Part shown: piece after piece, positions 13,016-25,084 of the stretch
Numbering within the stretch: position 1 is the stretch's first letter
Layout: every line of letters starts with the position of its first letter
DNA from: Channallabes apus
Taxonomy: Eukaryota; Chordata; Actinopteri; Siluriformes; Clariidae
Direction of reading: 5' to 3'
Length of the DNA stretch: 64,000 nucleotides
Assembly: GCA_030522415.1 (NCBI GenBank)
Contig: CM060112.1
Span: 6,045,001-6,109,000 of the forward strand
Made by a program: the position numbers and the translations under genes
The notes under the pieces: generated by a model
Told to the model about the DNA's origin: nothing
Database searches by the model: none
Seen by the model: only the letters and a program-made list of their open reading frames with translations

Positions 13016-13381
13016 TACTGCGCTTAGAACTACAGCTGGTGCCACTGTCAGGGCTGCTGTTACAGAAAATTAAACCACAACTCCTGACTGAGCAAAATCA
13101 ACAGATTGACAACGCTGTAACATGTGCGCCTTCCAGCAAGTCAGCACATGTTACGTAGTTAAGTAGTAAATCCTTACATAGTATTCAGTAAATATACGCA
13201 ATAAACACTTTAGTAGGGATTCCTGGACATCTGCACACTCCTGCCTTTAAATGTATACATACAATCATGCAGACTGACACAAAGCAAGTTTACAGCCGCC
13301 GTAATCTACCCTAATAAACTAATAAAGTGGCCAATTGATGCGCAGTTGTAATTCTGTAGAGTGTGTGAAACTACTGTAGCC

Positions 13382-14225
13382 TTATGAATGACCATGACTC
13401 ACTGTAGCATACTCACACGATTCTGCCCCGGTTTTAAACCTAATCTTAGGAACTGAATCATTAGAGCTGGAGCCGTCGGAGTGAAAGCGCACTGTGGCGT
13501 AAGTCGGACCTTCGTCTGATTTCTCAACAGAGTCGGTTGAGGAATCAGAGATCGCGGGTAACTGAGGTGTGGAAATGCTACTTGCAGAATCACAGCGGCT
13601 TGCTGGTAACACTGTGCTGGAGTAAACAGGTTGAGGTGGATCAGAGGGCATTGTGGGTAGTTGCACAGTGGAAGAAACTGTAGTTTCAACTTCTGAGGCA
13701 ACAAGTCTTCTGGTGTCTTTAAAATCCTGATAATTACAGACAAAAAAGAGGATCAGAGAAAATACTAGAAACACTTATTTCAACGTTAAAATGATCTATT
13801 TCTTTTTAAATGAAATAATAATAGAGGGTTTAGTATTAAAACATGCTTTGAAGTCAAACTGGGACTTTGGTAATGTTTGAAACTGGGGTAATGATGTTTC
13901 TTGTGATTGAAGGTGTAAAACTGATTGACATTCATGGAAAACTTCAAGTGCAGAGACTCTTAGCCACAATAAAACATTTAAATGGTGCAAAGGTTTTAAA
14001 GAAGGCCATGAATAACGATCCCGACGGAGGTGGCTCGGCGCACACTGCAGTCATTCCAGCGAGTGGAACACCTGATCCTTGTAAACAGATGTGATGTGAT
14101 GAACAGATAATGGCATGCGCGATAACCATATCGCAAAGAGTTGCGATAAATACTTTATTTGCCAAGCATTTGTGTCCAAAATTGACCAATCAGATGGGCC
14201 CTTACTATGTTTATACACGCTTATA

Positions 14226-14300
<75 letters not shown>

Positions 14301-17300
14301 ATCTTTATACTTCATTCTGTCGCAAACTAAGCCCGGATGATCAGAAGACTTAGCGATTAGCCGTTAGCCCTTTGTAGTGTGGTCGGTAAACCCAAACGCG
14401 GAAGCAAGTGAGTAGGCAGGATAACCACGCAAATTAGTTTAAGGACTCTCACAGAAGGGGAGCAAGGGAAAAACACACATTTAACCCGCGTCCTATAAAC
14501 ACACACTCGAATCAGAAAGTAAACAATCTGAACCGACATGGCGAACTCAGTGACTAAGCTGTATGCAATGGTTTGTTTACTCCTCTTATACTTTCGGGTT
14601 CGCGCCCGCATTACTTCCGGGTCCTAGTGCCGGTCGCGGAGCGAGTGTGTGTGTGCGTGCGTGTGTGTGCGTGCGCGCGTGCGTGTGCGTGCGTGCGTGC
14701 GTGTGACAAATAGTATTTTTTTAATTTAATTTTTGTTTAATAATATTTATTTTTATAAAAAAAAAACAGGCAAGCCAAAGAGAATATTTAGTTTAAAAGA
14801 TGCTCTTGTTTTAAGACACTATTGATGAGTGTATGGTTACATGTAAATAAAAAGTAATGTTTGAAAGTAATTCATATTGTGTTGGCAGGTTTATAGTAAC
14901 AGCAAACCAGAAGTCAGAATATCTGCTGAGGGTTTTAAGTCATTCATAGTGTTTTGAAGTCTAAATATTTGCAACTTCCTTGACATATAGTTTCTTTTTA
15001 GCCTGAATTAGATTTAATTACATCAGACAAATATCTATTACCTGTTTATTTTAGTATGATCATTACATATAAATAAATAATAAAAAAAAATAGACAATAA
15101 TAATAATAATAAAAAAATGCATTTCTCTAGGGAAATGTTATATCGCAAGAAATATCGTTATCGCAATATTCAACAACAATATCGCATATTTTCCTAATAT
15201 CGTGCAGCCCTAACCAACACCACTTACACAGGAACTCGGCTGAGAGTTGAGAACAGTCCTGATCTCTCTCCAAGCCAGTGTGGTGGGATACGTGCAGCAG
15301 GGGGGGGGGGTTATACAGAGAAATAAGAGAGAGATTTAAACTATCATAACTGTGTTGGTTAGCACTGTCGCCTTGCACCTCCAGGGTCTGGGTTCGATTC
15401 CCCGGCCAGGCTCGATTCCCGTCTCTGTGTGCATGGAGTTTGCATGTTCTCCCCGTGCTTGGTGGGTTTCCTCCGGGTACTCCGGTTTCCTCCCACAGTC
15501 CAAAGATAAGCAGGTTAGGCTAATTGGCGTTGCTAAATTGCCCGTAGTGTGTGATCGGGTGTGTGTGAGTGTGTGTATGTGTGTGTGCCCTGCGATGGAT
15601 TGGCACCCTGTCCAGGGTGTACCCCGCCTAGTGCCCGAAGTCTCCTGGGATAGGCTCCAGGTCCCCTGTGACCCTGAACACAGGATTAAGCGGTATAGAA
15701 GATGAATGAATGCATGAATAACTGTGTTGTTATTCTGCAAAATCGAAAAAGTCCCAGTTTGACTTGAACACCCCTCTCTAGTAAACCTATAAAGTATAAA
15801 TGACCTCATGGCCGTTTCCTGTGTCATGAGCTGCTGTACGTGCTGAAACACAAACCGGAAAAAATATTAATGCACTTTGTTTAGTGACTTAAGGAGGCAA
15901 TATAACAACCAGCGCAAGCAATATACTAAACAAATGCACATATTTTATTATTATAACTGTTTTAAAGGCACCTACTGGGGAAAAATACATAAAAGAAAAC
16001 AACAACAACAACAACAACAACACAGAAATTATAGAACGTTGTGTGTGTGAGTATATAAGGGACAATGTAAAAAGAGCTATTCCTAGATAAGTACCTATTA
16101 CAAACAAACAAAGTACAAACAAACAAACAAACAAACAAAAATCTGTTTTGTTTCTGATTGGTTAGTACGCATTGCATTCACACAATAAAAAAAAAATCAC
16201 GGGACTTGTGTCATAATTATGACTTAATATCTCATAATTATGACTTAATATCTCATAATTATGACTTACTATCTCATAATTATGACATCCTTATCTCATA
16301 ATTATGACTTACTGGAGCGCGCGGCCTGCATCAGTCCAGCGTGCGCACTCAGGTTAAATACAGTATGAAAATACAAAAAGACACAAACCCCTCCCTCTCT
16401 CTCTTATAAATCCTCGGTAAGGGCGAACGCTGCAAGAGGATCTAAAATTCATTTTTAGTTTCCCGAGACACGTCCGTTCTCGCGTAGACGGCGGAGCTCT
16501 GTTCATTTTGCGTTTCAGCATTAATTTTGTTTCCTTTTAAGTTCCTAATTAATAATCCTCCCCCCCGCTATTTCCAGAACAGAAAGGTCTTCCCGTGCGT
16601 ATCATAAGCACTCTCACAACAACTCCTATTTCACTGAGCCCCTCTAAAGCCCTGCGTTAGGACTCTTATACACATCATAACACATCGTGATGCAGCTCTC
16701 CATAACCGCCCCACGTAACAAAACCAATATGGAGCGCTTCATAGATACAAAATCATGCATATGAAATGCATCCAAGCTGGCTTTGTGATATCTCAGAGAA
16801 CTATCTGGCACCTGCTTAAAATTCTGGTTCCTCGCTTCCGAGCAAAAGGATGCAGTAACTTTCGTTTCCGGTGTCACGCGCTAAAATGCCCCCTGCCACA
16901 AACTGCCTCCCCATATCTCATAATTATGAGATAGTAAGTCATAATTATGAGATAGTAAGTCATAATTATGAGATATTAAGTCATAATTATGACATAAGTC
17001 CCGTGATTTTTTTTTATTGTGTGAATGCAATGTGCTTCCGTAGGTTAGCACAAAGAGGGGATTTAAATAGATGGTGCTTTTAGCCCACTTTAGAACCACA
17101 TTTGTTAATTATTATATCTGTGTATCAGTCCAGTTAGGTGAGTTATGGTTAATAATGATGATTACACAAAAGATACTTACAGAAACTGTTGGCCAGTTTG
17201 TTTATCATATTTTGTGTTAATAAATTACAAGTTAATAAAAATAAGTTAAATAAAGCCAATCTTTTGCGTTATGATCTAGTCTCAGTCTCGTCCAGTTTCT

Positions 17301-17493
17301 TCTTTGGTTGTCAGAGACCCAGAGCATGAAGGTGGATCTTAAACCTATTCATTTCCCAATTTAGCACAATATTCGTTCAAAATCTCAGTATCAGTCTAAA
17401 CCACAATTATGTATAATTAATTAATTTATTGCTTTAGTTTCTCCCACAGTCTAAAAACATGCTGGTTAAGTTAACTGACGTTCCCAAATTGCC

Positions 17494-17525
<32 letters not shown>

Positions 17526-17567
17526 TGTGTGTGTGTGTGTACTGTATGCGTGTGTATGTGTGTGTAT

Positions 17568-17623
<56 letters not shown>

Positions 17624-18077
17624 CCTGCGATAGATTGGCACCCAGGCCAGGGTGTACCTCACCTCATCCCCAGAAGTCTATGAGAACAGGCTCCATGGAT
17701 GGACAATAAGATGAAATTATCATAATGATGATTATTGAAATAAAAGAACAATTAGAAAACTGCGAGCCAGAATTTCATGTGAGGTTAAGAAACCTGTGTG
17801 TTGTGATTATAGTGTATAGAAGACATCTGCCTTGTTTATGATTGGTTCGAAACAAAGAGAATGAAGGTAGGACTTAAATTGTTGCAGGGAAAAAAGTTTT
17901 GGAACATTTCTTAATATATTGAATAATTTTATTTATACTGTATTTCTCGCTTTCCTTCCTCTCGCCTTTAGGTGCTCTGTAACATCCATGTTTGCCGCCT
18001 CTTTAAACATTAAACATACTGTGTTTCTGTAAATATGTGCTGAAAATTATGTGATCCAAGTGATATATGTATATGTG

Positions 18078-18147
<70 letters not shown>

Positions 18148-20288
18148 TACATGTGTATACGGTACCTTCTATCTTGTGTTTAATTCGAAGAATCACAAAA
18201 AGGCACCCGCTACCAATCAGAAGCCCGATCACAATATTTACTAAGACGGTGACCACAATGGAAACTGCGTAAAGGCCTGAAAGAAAAGCAGACGAGCGGT
18301 TATCTGGTGCAATTTAAACTACATCCTGATACAGTAATTGAGAGATCTAATCAGATTCATCAAGGCTGTGTAGTTAGACTATAGTAAACTGACTTGGAGA
18401 AAAAGTTGGTGTTGATTCTGGTGGTGATGATGGTGATGATGATGATGGTGATGATACCACTGTAACTGGTGTTGAGGACATAGCTGAAAGCAGAGAAACA
18501 ACTTTTAAGTCCATCAAAATTACTCAGACTGTTTTCAGTCTTTTTTCTGTTCACCTCCTTCTCTATTCATAGTGTTTTATTTCAACTCTCATGAAAGGAA
18601 ATGAAGAAATATTGCACATAGTGGGTCACGCAGAAGGAAAGTGTTGTTGACAGGAAGCAGGTGGGTTACACATCAGGGGACTGTGAAGGACGTGATATCC
18701 GGACTTGTTGCAGCTTATTTCAGTTTATTATTATTATTATTATTATTATTATTGATAGCCAGTAGAATGGTTGGCATGCAATCAAAATTAACTTGGACTA
18801 TTAAACACACATTTCTACACACTCAAACAGCAATCTTCACAGCATGGTGTCAAAATAAAAACATTATCCTGGCTTTGTTGAATCTGGTTTTACTTTTACA
18901 CTGGGGTTAAACGAGAGGATCCCAAAAGTGCTTTGTGTGGTCTATTATCATCAAAACATGCAAATGCTTCTAAGCTTATATTATGTAGCCTTTAAATCTC
19001 ATTTTTTTATGAATAAATGGCATGACCTTCATTCCTGTTAGTTTAAAACAGATCATTACAATCTGATTAGTATAAAGTGTCATATTTACATTAAATTGAT
19101 ATTTACTGTAATATTCATTTGGAAAATAAACCAGAAGACTAGAAAGTGAAATTTAAGGACACAAGTTAATGAAAGCAGAATGTGAACCCTGATGCAACCA
19201 TCACTACATGAACAGACTCACCAGTAACTGTCAGGTTGATCTGTGTGATATAAACCTTGTATCCATCATCAGATTTCCAGGCTGCTTCAGCTCCACACCA
19301 GAATTCACCAGAGTCTCGCTCAGTCACATTTTTCAGAGTGAGATTGAAGGTTTGTCCTTCACTGTCATCATACAGGATAAATTTCAGTGTATCTACATGT
19401 GTTGTATTTGCTTTATAAGGACAAATAGCAGACTGTAGACTCTTGCAGAGAAACTTGGGATAACTCCAGAGGGATTCTGGGTATTTACAGCTGATGTTTA
19501 AATCTCCTCCTACATGAACAGTCTGACTGATGAACTTCACATAGGGCAGATCTGTAAATCACAGGTGTGGTGAAGCCCTATGACATCATTGTAATAAGCA
19601 ATAGAGTTATTGTAGAATTTCAATATAATATGGTGCAGTTACAGGAAAATAATCAAGAACAGGATGCTTTGATGTGGCCTGATGCAAAGAAATGATAACA
19701 ATTTACATGAAGCACATTAAGAGGAAATGCACAACTGACTACTTGCCATAAGCACTAACATAAATCTTAATTAATTATGCAGAATATATTTAATGGTGTG
19801 GAAAATAATCAGAAGGCAACAGTAGGAGACTCACCTTCCTTTACTTTCAGTTCCACTGATATGTAAACGTCTTTCCCCTTAGTTTTATCAACTCCACAGT
19901 GGTACGTCCCAGTGTCCTGTACAGTGAGCTCTCTGATCATCACCCTGAACTCTGCTGATTCGGTGTCATCATACAGTGAGAATCTTCCTGAATCTATCCA
20001 CTCATCTTTAGCTTCTGTCTTTATTTGTTCAGAACAGCCTGGTTTTGATCCCTTACAGAAAAATTTCTTGCTTTGTGTGTATTTTGTATCATACGTGCAC
20101 TTGATAAGGACTCCTCCTCCTGAATATCCTGTTACTTCCTTGGAATCTCCTCCATCTAACAAAACACCAAACATCCATCTGAGCAAAACCTTCCTTCATG
20201 TAACACTGCTGCTGAGAGTGAGGATTATTCTGTAGTGCATTTTTTTACCTGAGATCAGACAGAGGGTGAAGATGAGGAGGATCTTCAT
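13382..20288 (-). CDS. Gene A: CD300/pIgR-like receptor with two Ig domains
   Basis: Exons found on the minus strand: signal peptide 20288-20249 (MKILLIFTLCLIS); Ig domain 1 20155-19835; Ig domain 2 19551-19222; Ser/Pro/Thr stalk 18483-18394; transmembrane 18276-18166; tail 13726-13382, stop TAA. The first five exons join in phase 1 with GT/AG sites. Both Ig domains show the V-set plan with an extra Cys pair (KFFCKG...C, KFLCKS...C) and DTGTYHCG or DSGEFWCG near the end, as in CD300 and pIgR families. The tail has two YATV motifs, but the -2 residue is Pro or Cys, so neither is a canonical ITIM. The 47-53 nt linker exon present in B, C and D was not found. Without it the tail exon would be read out of frame, so the 3' end of the model is uncertain. 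It is the only receptor gene here on the minus strand. Confidence 0.78.
14228..14294. repeat. (TA)n microsatellite
   Basis: Near-perfect TA repeats broken once by CA. A second short alternating tract, (TG/CG)n, lies at 14645-14704. Confidence 0.9.
15355..15715 (+). repeat. SINE-like retroposon with GTTCGATTCC box and (GAAT)n tail
   Basis: The copy starts TTAGCACTGTCGCC. It has GGGTTCGATTCCC, a B-box-like RNA polymerase III motif, then blocks GTTTGCATGTTCTCCCCG and CGGTTTCCTCCCACAGTCC, a (TG)n stretch, CCTGCGATGGATTGGCACC, and a GAATGAATG tail typical of target-primed retroposons. Other copies or pieces are at 12800, 17435, 32336, 38720, 46255, 48285 and 62575. Open frames across it on both strands are not genes. 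Confidence 0.85.
16170..17032. mobile_element. Foldback DNA element with long inverted termini
   Basis: The left arm (from 16170) reads CATTGCATTCACACAATA, an A-run, ATCACGGGACTTGTG, then several copies of TCATAATTATGACTTA. The right arm (to 17032) is its reverse complement. Each arm is about 130 bp and is built of tandem ATAATTATGA units that are themselves palindromic. The internal 600 bp is GC-richer and unrelated to the arms. No transposase is present; the target duplication is not clear. Confidence 0.8.
17435..17705 (+). repeat. SINE-like fragment expanded by (TG)n
   Basis: TTCTCCCACAGTCTAAAAACATG, then a (TG)n tract of about 130 bp (17492-17622), then CCCTGCGATAGATTGGCACC and CAGGGTGTACC. 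These are the same blocks as the SINE-like copy at 15355, with the internal TG run greatly lengthened. Confidence 0.8.
18079..18144. repeat. (TG)n microsatellite just downstream of gene A transmembrane exon
   Basis: On the minus strand this is a (CA)n tract beginning about 20 nt after the splice donor of the transmembrane exon (18166). The same placement occurs in gene D. Confidence 0.9.
18484..19221 (-). other. Gene A intron between Ig domain 2 and stalk
   Basis: Intronic sequence with a (TTA)n tract at 18725-18753. I see no other exon or mobile element. Confidence 0.6.
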
Positions 20289-20480
20289 CCTGAGTTCACA
20301 CTCACACACCAACTTCACTTCAGAAAGATATTATAAGCTCCTGTTCTGTTGCACACACTAACTGTCTCTGTCCTGCTCTGTGAGTGTGCTCTGTGTCTTC
20401 ATCTGTGTCTGAACCAGAAATAAGGCAGTTCCCACTTCTCGTTTTGTCACATTATAAAAGTATGTGTAATGTATGACAGT
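20289..20480 (-). promoter_or_regulatory. Gene A 5' flank, with degraded PU.1-like site
   Basis: On the minus strand the 190 bp before the start codon align with the promoters of B-E (blocks GACACAGAGCA, GCAGGACAGAGACAGT, ATATCTTTCTGAAGTG). Where the others have GAAGAGGAAGTGGG, this copy has CGAGAAGTGGG (20431-20443), losing the ETS core GGAA. The TATAAAG of the others is replaced by TTATTTC. Confidence 0.55.
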
Positions 20481-20709
20481 TGTTACAATTATTTTCTTAC
20501 AATGACACGGAAAAGAAAATGTACTTCTTCCAGTGGAGTTGATGTTGTCTTTAGATGTCTTTACTTAACAGATTTATACAGATGATATAAATCTAATTCT
20601 AAAATATGTTAATTCATGTTTTTTTTTCAGTAAATGTTTGAACTGGGTTGTGGTGGAATGTAGGCAAACAGAGATCCCAGGGAGATTCTTCAATTAAAAT
20701 TTTATTCGT

Positions 20710-20894
20710 TGTCATAGTTCTCTGTAGTGATGGACGCAGATGCAGGGTTACTTGTATTTTAGAGTGTTTTATTTGTAGTTTAAACAAAAAAAACAAGAAA
20801 ACAAAAGTCCTTTCCGTGGGTTCGGTCTGCAGGCGGGCTAGAAGAACACTCGGATGATCTTCTCCACCCGGGCTGTCGTGGCAGAGATGTTACA
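20710..20894 (-). repeat. 3' LTR of the gypsy element, internally deleted
   Basis: The first 147 bp on the + strand match 24546-24692 and the last 38 bp match 25046-25084. The intervening U3/R sequence of the 5' LTR is missing, with a GAT microhomology at the junction. It begins TGTAACATCTC on the minus strand, directly after the polypurine tract, and ends CTATGACA. Confidence 0.8.
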
Positions 20895-21600
20895 GTACCC
20901 CCGCCCCCAGGACCAGCAAATCGAGGGGGGTGCGAGCGCACACTCCGCATGACCGGAGAGAGTGGGGGACCTACCAGCCTGATGGGATTGCCGGCAGGCG
21001 GGTCGACCTGGAGGTCGTGGTGCTGGGCGATCCGGCCAAGCTTGATGGAAGTCTGTGGTGAGTTCTTTATTTACAATGTCTCGGGCCGGAACCCAACTCC
21101 GTTCCTCCGGGCCGTACCCCTCCCAATCCACCAAGTACTGGAGGGAGCCCCGTCTCCTCCGGGAGTCTAGTAACTATTTTACCTTGTATGCAGGAGCGCC
21201 ACTGAAATGGCGTCATGCCGGTCGCGGAGTGACGTAATGAATTTTGCGCATATTCTGCCCAGATTAAACAGTCTGCCCATTCGTGTTGTCGACTACTACA
21301 GTATGCTCGGAGAAACTTTCTGAGCTCTTGGACAGTCCGCTCTGCTTGCCCATTCGACTTGGGGTGGTAGCCTGACGTTAGGCTAACAGTGGTTCCCAAT
21401 TTCTGGAAAAAAGCTTTCCAGACCCTTGCGATGAATTGGGGACCACGATCGTAAACAATATCCTCTGGGATACCGTAGTAGCGAAACACTGATTCGAATA
21501 GGGTTTCTGCCACCTGGAGGGCTGATGGGAGAGAGCTAAATGGCAGGAATCAACTTCCCTTAGAAAATCGATCCACTACAACGAGAATGGTTGTGTACCC
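20838..21600 (-). pseudogene. Integrase C-terminal half plus chromodomain (gypsy)
   Basis: The frame to 21513 shows the integrase core motifs DRGPQF (second catalytic Asp) and NGQAER (catalytic Glu). A VDRFS segment with the first Asp lies upstream near 21567, in another frame interval. Downstream, [13 protein letters not shown] is a chromodomain signature, which places the element among the chromoviruses. A frameshift separates integrase and chromodomain, and stops interrupt the N-terminal part. Confidence 0.85.
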
Positions 21601-21899
21601 TTTTGACACTGGCAGATCCGTCACAAAGTCCATGGCGATATGGGACCACGGTCTGTTAGGTGTGGGCAGGGGCATTAATTTTCCAACTCCCTAGGCGCGT
21701 TTGGGCTATCTCTGAATCGATGTCCCATACGATCGGAGCCACCACGAGTGTCGATGGCAAGATGGTTTTCGGATCAGGACTTTGATCCGGCGTCGGATAG
21801 TAGCGGGATAACGCATCAGCTTTTTATTGCGTGAACCGGGGCGGTACGTGATAACAAATTGGAAGCGCGTGAAGAACAGTCTTGGCGAGAGTTTAGTCT

Positions 21900-23100
21900 T
21901 TTTGCTTGCTGGATGTACTCTAGATTCCGATGGTCGGTGAGTACAGTTAAAGGGTATTTAGCTCCCTCCAACCAATGCCGCCACTCCTCTAACGCCGCCT
22001 TTACTGCTAGCAGTTCTCTATTACCAATATCATAGTTGTGTTTGGCAGGATTTAGTTTTCGAGAAAAGAAAGCACAGGGGTGGAGTTTTTCTGGGTTGCC
22101 ATGATGTTGCCATGATGTGGCGCTCCTAGCCCCACCTCCGATACGTCGACATCAACTATGAAGGGCTTTTCTGGGTCCGGTAATTTTAGAATAGGCGCAG
22201 AAGTGAAAGCTTGTTTTAGCCGCTGCAAAGCATCACAGGCTTCCAGGGGGAACTCGCGCAGTCGCTGTGGTTTCCCTTTTAACAAACTTGTGAGTGGTGC
22301 TGCCACTGAACTGAAGCCCCGAATAAAACGTCTGTAGAAATTGGCGAACCCAAGAAAACTCTGTAGCGCCTTACTTTAACTGTCTTGGGTTCAGGCCATT
22401 GTTGCACCGCCTTGACTTTGGTCGCCTCCATCTCGACCCCCTGGGGTCCTATGCGATAACCGAGAAATGCAATCTCCTTTTGATGAAAATCACATTTCTC
22501 CACCTTCGCATAGAGCCCGTGTTCGCGTAGTTGACGAAGGACGACGGCTACATGCTCGATATGTTCTCCATATGACCGCGAGTATACTAAGATATCATCT
22601 AAATATACTATAACATAACGGTTTAACATATGTCGAAACACATTGTTCATGAATCCCTGAAACACACGCAAGTGCATTTACCAGCCCATACGCCATCATG
22701 TTGTATTGGTAATGTCCGGATGTGGTGCTAAACGCAGTCTTCCATTCATCGCCTCTACGAATCCGCACTAGATTGTAAGCGCTGCGGAGGTCGAGTTTGG
22801 TAAAGATAGAAGCGCCTCGGAGTTGGTCGATAGCGGCTGGAACCAAGGGCAGTGGGTGCTTATACTTTATTGTGATTAGGTTTAGACCTCTTTAATCAAT
22901 ACAGGGCTGAAGACCACCGCCTTTTTTTTCAATAAAAAAAAATCCTGCCGAAGCGGGGGACGTGGATCTGCTGATGAGCCCCTGCTGGAGAACCTCACTC
23001 ACGTACTCCTCCATGGCCCGGGTTTCCACCACAGACAATGGATAAACGTGCGAGCAAGGCGGTGTTTTCCCCGGCATGAGCTCAATCGCGCAGTCCCATG
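21900..23100 (-). pseudogene. Reverse transcriptase and RNase H (gypsy)
   Basis: Fingers/palm segments are recognisable in order: an [13 protein letters not shown] strand, a [14 protein letters not shown] strand (first catalytic Asp), and YLDDILVYS around 22594-22605 (catalytic YxDD). After that come FLGY and the RNase H start [15 protein letters not shown]. At least three frame changes occur (near 22870, 22650 and 22300), so no full-length enzyme can be made. Confidence 0.88.
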
Positions 23101-23710
23101 GACGGTGAGGGGGAAGTCATGCTGCAGCCCTAACACTAAACACATCTTGAAATGCTTGGTACTCAGATGGAACAGTGAATGATACTTGGCGCTTGGACTT
23201 TCAATGGTGGTTGTGTGGACCATCAACGTGGATGGTTTACATTTTTTAGCGCATCTAGAAGCCCATGAAATGATGCAAGATTGTGCCCAATTGAAATTTG
23301 GATTGTGATAGCTGAGCCATGGGAGACCCAGCACGACGGATTGGTCAACCTGAGGGAGAACAAAAAATTTTAGCTCCTCGGTGTGACCAGGGAAAGTTAA
23401 TCGTAGTGGCGTGGAGAGGTATTCAAGAGGCGAATGTTTTAAATTTTGACCATCTAGAGCTTTAATTGAAATCGGGTATGGAAGCTTCGACATGGGAGCT
23501 TGCAGCTTGGAAAGAAGAGTAGATGAGATGAAATTGCCAGCCGAACCAGAATCTATGAGGGGAAAGACAGACACTGTATGATTATTAAAGGATAAACTGG
23601 CATGTAAACAAAAAGAGTGATGTGTTCGAGGGGGTGTGTATGTGTTTACATTCAGGAGTGGACAGGTGTTGATCTTATGTGCTCCCCCCCACAGTATAGA
23701 CATAACCCGG
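23000..23710 (-). pseudogene. Aspartic protease region (gypsy)
   Basis: The frame contains LIDSGSAGNFIS, the retropepsin active-site DSG motif, followed by a conserved VVLGLPWL strand. It runs into the start of reverse transcriptase. The upstream junction to gag is frameshifted. Confidence 0.8.
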
Positions 23711-24540
23711 ATGACATTCTTCGTTGCCGCTCCTGACCCGAAAGGCGAGACGTGCCGACCTCCATGGGTTCGGGGTGATGACTTTCGTGCGGGTCGCTGG
23801 GGGATTTGCTGAGGCTTTCGCGGCAGATTGGATCAGACCTTCCTGCAGTGCTTTTGGCTGGGAGGTTTCTTCGCTGGCCGCGGAGGTGCTGGTCTAGCTT
23901 GATAGCTAGATTTATACTGAGACAGGCCTTCATCACGACATGAGAGTTCTAGTTGTAGTTCTGGTTGTAGGCCGTCTCGGAACCTAGCCAACACACTTTT
24001 GTCACACCAGCCACTCTCCGCGGCTAGTATGCGAAATCGCACCACATAGTCTGCCACTGTTTGGTTTCCCTGCTTCAGCCTCTGCAGTTGTTGCTCCCCC
24101 GATTTGCCATGGTCCGAATGATCGAACACCGCGCGAAAGTCCCTAATGAACTGGTCATAGTTGTCAGTCACAGTTCCTCCGGTGCTCCACACGGCTGCCG
24201 CCCAGTCCATCGCTGGACCTGTGAGCTGCTGGGTGACGAAACTGATCTTTTTCTTTTCTGCGAGAAAATCAGCTAAGTAGAGCTCACAGGCCAGTAGGAA
24301 GCGCTTACATCCTTCTGGATTTCCCGCGTAGCGTTCCGGGGGGGGGGCGGCGCGGGGTGGTGATGATGTGGAGTGCGGCTGAGGAGCGGTGGATTGTGTC
24401 CACTTGAATGCCATCCTTTCAAGGCTGGCTGCCATGTCGTTGACGGCTCTGGCCAAGCCGTCAATTTGTCCCTGCTGTCGGATGATGTAACCCAGCGTGG
24501 GGGTCTCCTCGTCGGGCAGCGGGACTCCTGCATGGTCTGT
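23653..24540 (-). pseudogene. Gag with zinc knuckle (gypsy)
   Basis: The main frame has the retrotransposon gag pattern: a PPERYAGNPEGCKRFLLACE start, AMDWAAAVW, FRAVFDH, and a V-ADYVVRFRILA segment. A separate frame at 23936-23652 carries CLYCGGEHI, the beginning of a CCHC knuckle. A frameshift lies in the N-terminal part near 24440-24460. Confidence 0.82.
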
Positions 24541-24545
24541 TCATC

Positions 24546-25084
24546 TGTCATAGTTCTCTGTAGTGATGGACGCAGATGCAGGGTTACTTGTATTTTAGAG
24601 TGTTTTATTTGTAGTTTAAACAAAAAAAACAAGAAAACAAAAGTCCTTTCCGTGGGTTGGGTGTGTAGGCGGGCTAGAAGAACACTCGGATGAAAAAAAA
24701 TCGTGAAACAAATTATAGCACATTTCGTCTCTGTCACTCACAAGGGGCTGAAACACTTTCAGCCGTGATCTGGACGGTCTTCCTTGAAGCTTGATCTGGC
24801 CCACTCTGCAGACACCATTCAATCCTGAGGGAAGTCAGGTACAAACACATAAGATTGTGAGTATAAAGGACATGTGCACAACAGTGAACAGACAAAGGGC
24901 TACTGGTTCGGCTGGTATATATATAGCGACACACACAGGGGTAGACAGGTGACTCTGATTTAGTGCTGATGACAATACAGGGAGACATGCACACACAGAC
25001 ACACCAGGGGGAGACAAAGTGTCGGCTCAGTAATCCGGTGACCCAGATCTTCTCCTCCCGGGTTGTGGGTGCAGAGATCTGAAT
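24546..25084 (-). repeat. 5' LTR of the gypsy element
   Basis: About 539 bp. On the minus strand it contains a TATATATATACC promoter-like box (+ strand about 24915-24925) and an AATAAA signal near the inner end. It ends ACTATGACA at 24546. The outer end is inferred by alignment with the 3' LTR, because the terminal bases have diverged. Confidence 0.75.

Larger units (their letters stand above)
9084..13381. other. Intergenic AT-rich region without a supported gene
   Basis: Apart from (CA)n tracts at 9761, 11370 and 12170, the GTAAC-type repeat at 11430-11520 and the SINE fragment at 12800, I see only AT-rich sequence. The longest frames are short and have no family resemblance. On the minus strand an AATAAA (+ strand TTTATT at 12247-12252) could be the polyadenylation signal of gene A, giving a 3' UTR of about 1.1 kb. 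Confidence 0.5.
13727..18165 (-). other. Gene A long 3' intron region, filled with repeats
   Basis: Between the tail exon and the transmembrane exon lie a (TA)n tract (14228-14294), a (TG/CG)n tract (14645-14704), a SINE-like copy (15355-15715), an (AAC)n tract (15993-16022), a foldback element (16170-17032) and a (TG)n-bearing SINE piece (17435-17705). The missing linker exon should be here. I searched for its conserved motif (GGAxxTGACCAxGAG followed by GTAACTG on the minus strand) and did not find it. Confidence 0.6.
20710..25084 (-). mobile_element. Ty3/gypsy (chromodomain-type) LTR retrotransposon, degraded
   Basis: Read on the minus strand the order is 5' LTR (25084-24546), gag, protease, reverse transcriptase with YLDD, RNase H, integrase, chromodomain-like end, a GGGGGCGGGGGTAC polypurine tract, and a 3' LTR (20894-20710). 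The gene order with integrase after RNase H is the Ty3/gypsy order. Multiple frameshifts and stops break every gene, so it is not autonomous. The 3' LTR lacks about 350 bp that the 5' LTR has. No primer-binding site is evident after the 5' LTR. Confidence 0.88.

Noticed and set aside
15336..15851. 171-codon minus-strand frame and its counterpart at 32409-32705
   Set aside because: Both cross the same SINE-like repeat, copies of which recur across the window; no protein family features.
17459..17709. Cys/Val and His/Thr repeat frames
   Set aside because: They are translations of a (TG)n tract inside a SINE-like fragment; the same applies at 9588, 11202, 18047, 45969, 52017 and 59080.
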